Assembly: GCA_029261835.1 (NCBI GenBank)
Contig: JAJDAO010000072.1
Span: 1-64,000, forward strand
Length of the DNA stretch: 64,000 bases
Reading direction: 5' to 3'
DNA from: Deltaproteobacteria bacterium
GTDB taxonomy: Bacteria > Myxococcota_A > UBA9160 > UBA4427
Below, in pieces: positions 51,184 to 58,628 of this stretch. The notes under the pieces were generated by a model. It was given only the letters and a program-made list of their open reading frames with translations, had not been told where the DNA came from and ran no database searches. Both the position numbers and the translations under genes were made by a program. Position 1 is the first letter of the stretch. Each line of letters begins with the position of its first letter.

Positions 51184-51919
51184 CATAGGCGGCTGGTTCC
51201 ACCCGGACTCGGGATCGCGAGAGCGACTGCGCGCGAGCTCCGAATCCGGCGGAACTGCAGATCTCGTGTCCATCGATGGAAGGCAGGCTTTGCTCGGCAA
51301 GGCTCTCCGCCTGCTGTATCACCTCGCGGTCCCGATCGTTCTTTGCATCGCGATCGGTTGTGCCACACCCGAAGAGAGCTATCGCGTACTGAGCTTCTTC
51401 TTGGACGATGTTCCGCTGCCCGAGAGCATGCGCCCGCCCCCCACTCCCGAGGAGGTTGCGATCGGGGACCAGGGTGGCGTGTCCATCCGTCCGAAGCGGC
51501 CGAGCTTCGAGTGGGTGACCCACGATCCCGACTGCGACGAGTGCCATGCCTCGAAGGAGACGCCGCTTCCCTACGCCGACGCGCCGGATCTCTGCTGGGA
51601 CTGCCACGACGAGGAGGATTTCGCCGACGACGTCTCCCACGGCCCCTTCGCCGAGGGAGCGTGCCTCGAGTGCCACACGCCCCACAAGTCGGAGCACGCG
51701 AGCCTCCTGGTCCACGCGGTACCGGAGCTGTGCACAGGCTGCCACGACCACACGACCTTTCCAGAAGTCGAAGAGCATCAGGCGGAGCAGGGCGAGGACT
51801 GCGTCGAGTGTCACAATCCCCATGCAGGCCCTGAGGAGTACATGCTGCAGCCTGCTGCAGCAGCGCCAACGGCTCGAGCCACGACGACCCTGGCGAGCAC
51901 ATTGGGGACGGCGCCATGA
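51170..51919 (+). CDS. Pentaheme c-type cytochrome lipoprotein
   Basis: A 249-residue protein starting at a GTG that overlaps the NHL gene by 14 bp; shorter starts are possible. The signal ends VPIVLCIAIGCATPEE, a lipobox with Cys, after a long N-region. Five haem motifs: CDECH, CWDCH, CLECH, CTGCH and CVECH, spaced closely (HKSEHASLL and HNPHAGPEE between them), as in small periplasmic electron shuttles. It should face the periplasm, anchored by lipid. Its end overlaps the beta-barrel gene by four bases (ATGA), the pairing expected for a periplasmic cytochrome that inserts into a porin. Confidence 0.85.
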   Translation: MQGNSIGGWFHPDSGSRERLRASSESGGTADLVSIDGRQALLGKALRLLYHLAVPIVLCIAIGCATPEESYRVLSFFLDDVPLPESMRPPPTPEEVAIGDQGGVSIRPKRPSFEWVTHDPDCDECHASKETPLPYADAPDLCWDCHDEEDFADDVSHGPFAEGACLECHTPHKSEHASLLVHAVPELCTGCHDHTTFPEVEEHQAEQGEDCVECHNPHAGPEEYMLQPAAAAPTARATTTLASTLGTAP

Positions 51920-53874
51920 GTGCGAGCAAGCGACTCGCCCTGCTCCTCGTGCTGCTCATCGCCGCCAATGCGGCTCCAGCCGCGACAAATGGGAACGGGC
52001 CCGAGTCGGCACTCCTGAAGGCAGAGCGTGTCGATGGATACGTGGAGTTGGGCTTGCGCGGTCGAAACGACAGACGCAGCCGACGGGGATCCGGCACGTC
52101 CTTCAGCCGGAACGAGCTGAAGCTCGACCAGATCCTCCATCTGGACGTCGAGGGATTCGTCTACTACCCGAGACTCCTTCGCTTCAACGCGGGGCTCGAC
52201 CTCCACTTCTTGCAGGAGGTGCAGAGAGGGGACAGCCTGATCCTCCCGGGTGGCGACCTGCAGCTCAACTTCCTCGAGTCGAAGCCCTATGGTCTCAGTC
52301 TCTTCGGCCACGTCAGCCAGGACGAAGTGGAGGAGACCTTCGGTCGAAGCTTCGAGAGCCGCGTCGAGAGCTACGGCGCGGGCTTTCGCTATGGGCTCGG
52401 ACCCCTGCCCTTCCGGCTCCGCTATACGCACCGCTTCCGAGAACGGAGCGGCGACCCGACTGTCGATCTCGTGGAGAAGGCAGACGAGATCAAGTTTTCG
52501 GGAGATTATCGAATCCGAGAAGGCTCTGACGGCGACGTCCGATACCTGTTCTCAGACTCGATAGAACGCGGACAGAAGCGCCAGCGGCACGAGTTCTTGT
52601 TGAACAACAACACGTACTTCGATTCCGCCAGGCGCAAGAGGTTCACGGGCGTCGCCCGCTATTACGCGTGGACCGGGCGAGGAGACACTTCCAACACTAC
52701 CGTGTCTGGAACCTACGACTGGCAGCACACGAGTCACCTCGACAGCAGCTATCACTTCGACTACCAACATCGAAAGTTCAACACGCAGGCCAGCGACCAG
52801 TACAACTTCAAGAGCTCCGTCTCGCACCAGCTCTACGGCAGCCTCGGCAGCACCGCAACGGTCTTCGGAAACGTTCAGGACGCGACCTTCGGCAAGCTCG
52901 GCGAGTACGGGATGGGGATCAACGAGAGCTACACCAAGCGACTGGGAAGCTGGGGGCGCCTCGACCTCGGCCTGGGTCCCTTCATTCGATTGCAGCAGAC
53001 GAGGCCGAAGCAGAATACGGCCTTCATCGTCGACGAGAGCGTGGTCTTCCCGGACGCCAACCCCGTGGAGCTGCGCCGCTCGGACATCGAGATCACGACC
53101 ATCGTGGTCACTTCTCTGAACGGTGCGACGACCTACGTGGAGGGTACCGACTACACGATCCGGAGCATCAATCGCCGAACCGAGATGGAGCGCATAGACC
53201 GTGGAGGCAGCGTGGGCATCCAGCTTGGCGAAGTGGTGCTGGTCGATTACCAGTATCGCTTGACGGGCAGTCACGATCTGCTGGCGTACGGCTACAACTC
53301 CAACGCGGAGATTTCCTATCGCGACTGGGGGAGCCTCTTTGCCAACTCCTTCACGCAACGGGAGGACGTAGTCTCTGGCACTGCGAACCGCCGGCTCGAA
53401 GACCGCAATCGGCACGTAATCGGGCTTCGAACGCGCCGGCGGTGGTTCTCTGCGCTCGTATCCTTCGACTGGGACAGATCGAGCTTCCGATCCTCCACCG
53501 GCTCGCTCCAGTCGCTCTCGCTCTCGACGCCGTGGCCTGGGAGGTGGCATGGAACTGTGACGGCGACCCACAGAGGCGTTGACTTCGACGATCCCAGCGA
53601 GGAGTTGGAGAGCTGGAGACTGAATGCGAACTTCAATCTCCGAATCGGAAGGAGCGGTGTCATCGAGATCAGCCCCGAGTACCGGAAGGAGGATTGGAAT
53701 GGCGGATTCTCCGCCGAGGCCCGTGATCTCGAGGCCGTCGGCGGCTCGACTTCGATTCAGTGGACCTTCCGGGCGGTCGAAGTGAAGATGGGTGCGTCCA
53801 TCTTCCGCCTCGAACGGCCGGCGCTCGATGAGTTGCACGACCGCTACTTCCTGCAGGTGCGGCGCTACTTCTAG
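51916..53874 (+). CDS. Putative outer-membrane beta-barrel of a porin-cytochrome conduit
   Basis: A 652-residue protein with a signal peptide (LALLLVLLIAANAAPA). The rest is made of alternating polar/hydrophobic strands rich in Tyr, Arg, Phe and Gly (LRFNAGLDLHFLQEV, PFRLRYTHRFRERSGD, SSYHFDYQHRKFN, EISYRDWGSLFANSFTQRED) and ends with an aromatic residue, DRYFLQVRRYF, as outer-membrane barrels do. The number of strands cannot be counted by eye but the length suits 20 or more. No haem motif is present. Between a pentaheme lipoprotein and further cytochromes, it resembles the porin of porin-cytochrome complexes that carry electrons across the outer membrane. Confidence 0.75.
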   Translation: MSASKRLALLLVLLIAANAAPAATNGNGPESALLKAERVDGYVELGLRGRNDRRSRRGSGTSFSRNELKLDQILHLDVEGFVYYPRLLRFNAGLDLHFLQEVQRGDSLILPGGDLQLNFLESKPYGLSLFGHVSQDEVEETFGRSFESRVESYGAGFRYGLGPLPFRLRYTHRFRERSGDPTVDLVEKADEIKFSGDYRIREGSDGDVRYLFSDSIERGQKRQRHEFLLNNNTYFDSARRKRFTGVARYYAWTGRGDTSNTTVSGTYDWQHTSHLDSSYHFDYQHRKFNTQASDQYNFKSSVSHQLYGSLGSTATVFGNVQDATFGKLGEYGMGINESYTKRLGSWGRLDLGLGPFIRLQQTRPKQNTAFIVDESVVFPDANPVELRRSDIEITTIVVTSLNGATTYVEGTDYTIRSINRRTEMERIDRGGSVGIQLGEVVLVDYQYRLTGSHDLLAYGYNSNAEISYRDWGSLFANSFTQREDVVSGTANRRLEDRNRHVIGLRTRRRWFSALVSFDWDRSSFRSSTGSLQSLSLSTPWPGRWHGTVTATHRGVDFDDPSEELESWRLNANFNLRIGRSGVIEISPEYRKEDWNGGFSAEARDLEAVGGSTSIQWTFRAVEVKMGASIFRLERPALDELHDRYFLQVRRYF

Positions 53875-53912
53875 AGCGGCGAAAACGGCGCTTCGAGAAA
53901 CCCGGAGGATCG

Positions 53913-54980
53913 ATGGTACACACGGGAGCAGGGCGATTACGGGGAGCTTGCATTGTCGTGGCTCTGTGGACGGCGATGGCTTGGTTCGTCTGGGCCAGCC
54001 CGGGCTGCGCGACCCGAACACCCGAACCCGCTGCGTGGGAGCGCACGAGCCTGGATCGCGTGTGGCCGCCTCCTCCAGACAAGGCCCGCATCGCCTATCT
54101 CGGAGAGATCCGCTCCTCGGAGGATCTGGGTCGGAAGCAGAGCTGGGCGGGCAGGCTCGTGGACAAGATCTTCGGCAAAGAGCCGATGTCGTTGGTCAAG
54201 CCACTCTCCCTCGCTCGCAATCGAAACGGCCTGCTGGTGGTGGCGGATCCAAGCTTCCCGACCGTTCACTTCTTCGATCTGCAGCGACGAGAGTACCGAT
54301 GGCTGGAGGAAGATCTGGCCTCACGGCTGGCGTCGCCCGTCGGTGTAGCGCTGGACGACCAGGGGAACGCCTACGTGACCGATTCGGCGCGGGGCAGGGT
54401 CTTTGTATTCGACGTCAAGCGCCGGCTCATCCGCGAGTTCGGCGAGGGGTTGCTGGAGCGGCCTACCGGCATCGCGCTCGCCCCGTCCCAGGAGCGGGTC
54501 CACGTCGTGGATACGATCGCTTGCGAGGTCCTGACTTTCGACCTGCTCGGGCGGCTCGTGAGCCGCTTCGGAAGTCGCGGGGCGGGGCGCGGTGAGCTGA
54601 ACGGCCCGACCTACGTCGCGGTCGGTCCGGATGGCAACCTAGCCGTCTCCGATACGCTGAACTTCCGAGTTCAGACCTTCCGGCCGGACGGCACACCGCT
54701 CGGCTCCTTCGGCCGTGTGGGAAACCGCGCCGGCGATTTCGCGCGCCCCAAGGGAATCGCCTACGACACATCCGGCCGCCTCTACGTCGTGGACGGCGGG
54801 TTCGACAACGTGCAGATCTTCGACCGCGCAGGTAGGCTCCTCTTGACCTTCGGCGCCCCGGGGCGCGGTGCGGGAGAATTCAACCTACCCGTCGGCCTGT
54901 TCCTGGATTCGACCCGCACCATCTGGGTGGCGGATTCCTACAACAGGCGCGTGCAAGCGTTTCGATTGCTGGAGGATTGA
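53913..54980 (+). CDS. NHL-repeat lipoprotein (beta-propeller), second copy
   Basis: A 355-residue protein; ATG 38 bp after the barrel stop. A hydrophobic signal CIVVALWTAMAWFVWASPGC carries a lipobox-like end (SPGC). Then come ARIAYLGEIRSSEDL and six NHL repeats, e.g. SPVGVALDDQGNAYVTDSA, RPTGIALAPSQERVHVVDT, GPTYVAVGPDGNLAVSDTLN, RPKGIAYDTSGRLYVVDGGF and LPVGLFLDSTRTIWVADSYN. It is paralogous to the copy at 50044. Its stop directly abuts the ATG of the large cytochrome (TGAATG), so the two are coupled, repeating the NHL-then-cytochrome order of the first pair. Confidence 0.88.
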   Translation: MVHTGAGRLRGACIVVALWTAMAWFVWASPGCATRTPEPAAWERTSLDRVWPPPPDKARIAYLGEIRSSEDLGRKQSWAGRLVDKIFGKEPMSLVKPLSLARNRNGLLVVADPSFPTVHFFDLQRREYRWLEEDLASRLASPVGVALDDQGNAYVTDSARGRVFVFDVKRRLIREFGEGLLERPTGIALAPSQERVHVVDTIACEVLTFDLLGRLVSRFGSRGAGRGELNGPTYVAVGPDGNLAVSDTLNFRVQTFRPDGTPLGSFGRVGNRAGDFARPKGIAYDTSGRLYVVDGGFDNVQIFDRAGRLLLTFGAPGRGAGEFNLPVGLFLDSTRTIWVADSYNRRVQAFRLLED

Positions 54981-56660
54981 ATGGCGGTGAGATTCACTGG
55001 CAGTGCTCTGCCTCTTGTTGCTGCTCTCCTCCTCTGTGGCGCAGCGGCCCACGCCGGTGTGCGGGGGACGAAGCACGACTTCTCGGTGACGAGCGGACAG
55101 GGCGGCGAAAGCTGCGTGTTCTGTCACGCACCCCACACCGAGACACTCTCACGCCCGCTCTGGAACCGACACCCCAGCAATGTTGTCTACACCCCGTACT
55201 CGAGCTCCTCCATGCAGGCCACTCCCGGCCAACCCACCGGGGCCTCGAAGCTCTGCCTCAGCTGCCACGACGGGACTATCGCGGTCAACGAGATCGCCAC
55301 CCGCCCCTTCCCAGTGGCGGGGCGGGTCCGCCACGCCGGCGGACGCATGAACCTGGGCACGGACCTCTCCGATGACCATCCGATCTCCTTCGTCTATGAC
55401 GGCGCTCTTGCGGCCGACGACGGGCAGCTCGTTCACCCGGCAGTGTTGACCGGGGTCGTGCAGCTCGATCTTCGGGGAGAGATGCAGTGCACCTCATGCC
55501 ACGATGCCCATTCGGATCGCTACGGCGATTTCCTCGTGGTGGACGGTGAGTTCTCCATTCTGTGTAACAGCTGCCACGAGAGAACGGGCTGGGCCGGATC
55601 CTCTCACGACAGCTCTCCTGCACCATACCTCGGCGGCGGACAGGACCCCTGGCCGGATACGGACTGGACGACCGTGGCCGCCAACGGGTGCAGCAACTGC
55701 CACTCGTCGCACGCGGCGGGCTACCCGGAAACGCTTCTGCGCTTCCCCTTCGAGGAGGATAACTGCCTCGTATGTCACGACGGGAGCCTTGCGCAGAAGG
55801 ACATCGCAGCGGACATTCGCAAGGTCTACCGGCACCCGGTCGATTCCTTCTTCCATGCCCACGACTCTGCGGAACAGTTCGACAGCATGCCCCGGCACGT
55901 CGAGTGTCATGATTGTCACAACCCACACGCGGCCGCTGCCTGGGCCGCCTCGGCGCCCAACGTCGGCGGAGCCCTGAATGGAGCGGGCGGCGTCTCCATT
56001 GCTGGAGGCCAGCTCGAGGCCGCGAGCTTTGAGTATGAGATATGTCTTCGCTGTCACGGAGACAGCGCCGGGCAGCCGTCGCCGGCCATCGAGAGACTGC
56101 ACTCGGAGCTGAATCTGCGACTGAAGATCGACCCCGGAAATCCCTCGTACCATCCGATCGCCGAACAGGGTCGCAATACGAATGTTCCGAGCCTGCGAAC
56201 TCCGTTGGTCGCCTCTTCCGTGATCTATTGCACGGACTGCCACGCCAGCGACAGCAGTGTGGGGGCGGGCGGAGGCGGGCCGAAGGGGCCCCATGGTTCC
56301 AACTGGCGTTTTCTGCTGGAGCGGGAGTACAGGACCGAGGACGGAACACCGGAGAGCGAGAATGCCTACGACCTCTGCTACAAGTGCCACGACCGTCTCA
56401 ATATCCTGAACGACAACTCCTTCAAGGAACACAGCAAGCACATAGACGAAGAGTCGACCCCCTGCTCGATCTGCCATGACCCACACGGAATCAGCGCGGC
56501 GCAGGCGGGCGCGAGTACCGGCTCCCACCTGATCAACTTCGACATCTCGGTCGTGACCCCGGATGGAAACGGTGTCCTGCGCTTCGAAGATCTGGGAGAG
56601 AACAGCGGCCGTTGCTACCTGACGTGCCACGGAGAAGAACACAAACCCGAGGAGTACTGA
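54981..56660 (+). CDS. Large multiheme c-type cytochrome (11 CxxCH plus one CxxxCH)
   Basis: A 559-residue secreted protein; GGAGG lies 7 bases before the ATG and the signal peptide is LVAALLLCGAAAHA. Eleven CxxCH sites: CVFCH, CLSCH, CTSCH, CNSCH, CSNCH, CLVCH, CHDCH, CLRCH, CTDCH, CYKCH and CSICH; a twelfth, CYLTCH near the C-terminus, has three residues between the cysteines. Residues about 30-200 repeat the pattern of the tetraheme protein (CHAPHTETLSRPLWNRH, DLSDDHPISFVYD). Without a lipobox it is soluble or surface-attached, and probably the extracellular terminal cytochrome of the conduit. Nearly every haem site is followed by short HxxH-like spacing that can supply distal ligands. Confidence 0.9.
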   Translation: MAVRFTGSALPLVAALLLCGAAAHAGVRGTKHDFSVTSGQGGESCVFCHAPHTETLSRPLWNRHPSNVVYTPYSSSSMQATPGQPTGASKLCLSCHDGTIAVNEIATRPFPVAGRVRHAGGRMNLGTDLSDDHPISFVYDGALAADDGQLVHPAVLTGVVQLDLRGEMQCTSCHDAHSDRYGDFLVVDGEFSILCNSCHERTGWAGSSHDSSPAPYLGGGQDPWPDTDWTTVAANGCSNCHSSHAAGYPETLLRFPFEEDNCLVCHDGSLAQKDIAADIRKVYRHPVDSFFHAHDSAEQFDSMPRHVECHDCHNPHAAAAWAASAPNVGGALNGAGGVSIAGGQLEAASFEYEICLRCHGDSAGQPSPAIERLHSELNLRLKIDPGNPSYHPIAEQGRNTNVPSLRTPLVASSVIYCTDCHASDSSVGAGGGGPKGPHGSNWRFLLEREYRTEDGTPESENAYDLCYKCHDRLNILNDNSFKEHSKHIDEESTPCSICHDPHGISAAQAGASTGSHLINFDISVVTPDGNGVLRFEDLGENSGRCYLTCHGEEHKPEEY

Positions 56661-57067
56661 GGGCCGGGGCCAGCACGAGCCATCCAGGAGATCGTCGCAC
56701 GGACCGGCAGGGCCGTGGCGCCGCGGTAGTAGCACTGAGAAGTTGGGCCAAGGGAAAGAAGCAACGTCCCCAAGAGCAAACACCCCAACATCTTTCAGGA
56801 CGGCCCTCTCCAAGAGGGCGGCATCTTGAGATGAGTTTCATTGTGTAACGCCGATCTCAAGGTGCAAGCAACATCCAACAACATTCACAAGCAAGACCAT
56901 AGGCATCATCTGGGCAACAGTCGTTGTCACCACTTGCAGCCGCTGGGGATGCATCCATGCCCTGAATCCACGTCCCGCCAATGGCATCCGCTTTGCACAG
57001 CTCAGCTGACGGCTCGCTGCGCTTCTTGTGCAACAGTGGTGTGTCAACTTTCTTTGGGGGGGGCTCC
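56661..57067. other. Gap between cytochrome genes with a hairpin
   Basis: About 400 bp without a supported gene. GCCCTCT (56803-56809) and AGAGGGC (56813-56819) form a perfect 7-bp hairpin with a CCA loop, a possible terminator of the preceding operon but without a T-run. The hexaheme gene may therefore have its own promoter between about 56830 and 57060. Confidence 0.45.
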
Positions 57068-57829
57068 ATGGGTGCGCGGATTGCGTTCAGGCTACTCGGT
57101 CTCGTGATCTGCGTGCTGCCCTTCGGGCTCGCGAGCGGCGCCAACGGCCTGGATTCCTGGGCCGGCCAAGAATGCAGCAGTTGCCATCTGCCCGAGCCTC
57201 TCTTCTCACACCCCGTTGGCGTCACCCCCTCGTTTCCGATTCCCCGCGGCTTTCCGCTCACCGACGGAAGGATCACCTGCGGCACCTGTCACACCGACGA
57301 GAGCCGCGAGGATCACCTCGAAGCCACAAGGCTACACCCGTCGCTATTGCGCAATCCGCAGATCGCGGCGGTGAGATTCTGCATGCAGTGCCACCTCGGG
57401 AATGGAAGGGACCCGACGACGGTTCACGGCATGGGAACAGGCCGGGCGCACCTTCAGTGGTCTAGCGGGCCGGATGAGCGGGCCTCGTTCGACGTCGGAT
57501 GGGGAGGCGAGAGACATCGTCAAGCTGCTCGAGCTCAGGACACGTGCCTCAGCTGTCACGATGGCGACATCGCCGGAGACGCCCAGACGGTCTCAACTGG
57601 GAGTGGGATGCGCAGTGGAGAACACCCCGTCGGGGTTGCGTACCCGCTCCATGCGGATCGAGGAGCGAAGTCGAGGATGACTTCGATCTCTGAGTTGGAC
57701 TACCGGATCCGACTGTTCGCCGGCAAGATCGAGTGCAGAAGCTGTCACAGCGTGTTCTCCAAGGAACGGAACCTGCTCGTCGTGTCGAACGCAGGCAGCA
57801 ATCTCTGCTTCTCGTGTCACGACATGTAG
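57068..57829 (+). CDS. Secreted hexaheme c-type cytochrome
   Basis: A 253-residue protein. The ATG at 57068 is preceded by a G-run (TTTGGGGGGGGCTCC); an earlier in-frame ATG (56981) adds an unlikely leader. The signal peptide is AFRLLGLVICVLPFGLASG. Six haem motifs: CSSCH, CGTCH, CMQCH, CLSCH, CRSCH and CFSCH. The segment EHPVGVAYP echoes the HPVSF/HPISF segments of the other two cytochromes, and LCFSCHDM closes it, like LCITCHNL in the tetraheme protein. It may be a further extracellular or periplasmic relay. The six-haem content equals that of OmcS-type filament cytochromes, but the protein is much smaller than OmcS. Confidence 0.87.
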   Translation: MGARIAFRLLGLVICVLPFGLASGANGLDSWAGQECSSCHLPEPLFSHPVGVTPSFPIPRGFPLTDGRITCGTCHTDESREDHLEATRLHPSLLRNPQIAAVRFCMQCHLGNGRDPTTVHGMGTGRAHLQWSSGPDERASFDVGWGGERHRQAARAQDTCLSCHDGDIAGDAQTVSTGSGMRSGEHPVGVAYPLHADRGAKSRMTSISELDYRIRLFAGKIECRSCHSVFSKERNLLVVSNAGSNLCFSCHDM

Positions 57830-57859
57830 CCGTAGACCTCGGCCACAAGCGGCTCTGCC

Positions 57860-58462
57860 TCAGTCGCTCGGCTCCGCCTTCTCGCCGACTCGCTGCACCA
57901 CGGGGCGGCGCGGCATCTCCTGCGGCCGTATCCTCAGCTGATCACCGCGCTCGGCGACCACGGAGGCCTGCTCCTCCGCATAGGCGAAGCAGGTGTTGAG
58001 CATGCCGGGGATCGTCGAGGTCACCATCTTGTGACGCAGGCCCGGATTGTCTTCGCGCTCTCGCACCTCGGGCGGGAGTGCCGAGAAGAAGCGAACGAAG
58101 TGGAGCTGATAGGCCGCCTGTGCGACCTCCACGACGAGCTCGGATACGCGGTGGCAACCGCCCCGCCCCCCGACCCGCTTGCGCGCATCGAGCGTGAAGC
58201 CCCTGCCAACGCGCATCCCCACGAGCGCCTCGGCGTTGCCGTGGGTCATGTTGCAGATGTTCGTGAACGGACCGTTGCGGATCTCAGAGCGAGCGGCCAC
58301 GATCTCGAGCGAAGGGTGCAGGATCTCCACCTCGACGTGCACGTCGTGAACTTCATCCTGCAGAATCGCCTCGATCAGGAAGCGGTCCCCTCCCATCGGA
58401 TAGATGTCGACCTGCTTGGTACGGTGGTAGATCGCGCTGACCTCGGGCATTGAATCCGGCAT
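57860..58462 (-). CDS. DUF2889 protein
   Basis: A 200-residue protein. The ATG at 58462 is chosen; a TTG at 58498 is in frame. The pattern YHRTKQVDIYPMGGDRFLIE, then LQDEVHDVHVEVEILHPSLE, a central CNMTHGNAEALVGMRVGRGF and a following VGGRGGCHRVSELV fits DUF2889, a family of unknown function. The paired Cys/His after each glycine-rich turn could bind a metal. It converges with the hexaheme cytochrome gene and is divergent from the molybdoenzyme gene, with which it shares a 166-bp promoter region. Confidence 0.7.
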   Translation of the reverse strand: MPDSMPEVSAIYHRTKQVDIYPMGGDRFLIEAILQDEVHDVHVEVEILHPSLEIVAARSEIRNGPFTNICNMTHGNAEALVGMRVGRGFTLDARKRVGGRGGCHRVSELVVEVAQAAYQLHFVRFFSALPPEVREREDNPGLRHKMVTSTIPGMLNTCFAYAEEQASVVAERGDQLRIRPQEMPRRPVVQRVGEKAEPSD

Positions 58463-58546
58463 CCGAAGAGTTAAGGGGAATGTGGAGTGGCTCGTCAACC
58501 CGGTACGGGCAATCGCGATCGGGCTTCGAAGACCGTCCTCCTGGCG

Positions 58547-58552
58547 TATAAT
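58547..58552 (+). promoter_or_regulatory. Perfect -10 box upstream of the molybdoenzyme gene
   Basis: TATAAT at 58547-58552 lies 77 bp upstream of the ATG at 58629. A TTCGAA 16 bp further upstream is only a poor -35 match. In this GC-rich context the perfect -10 is notable, but it is a single short match. Confidence 0.4.
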
Positions 58553-58628
58553 TGCGGGTCAGCCCGCCGACGACGCTCGAAGGCCCGGCCTCGGCCTGCG
58601 AGCGGTCTCAGGTCAGGAGGAGCCCCGA

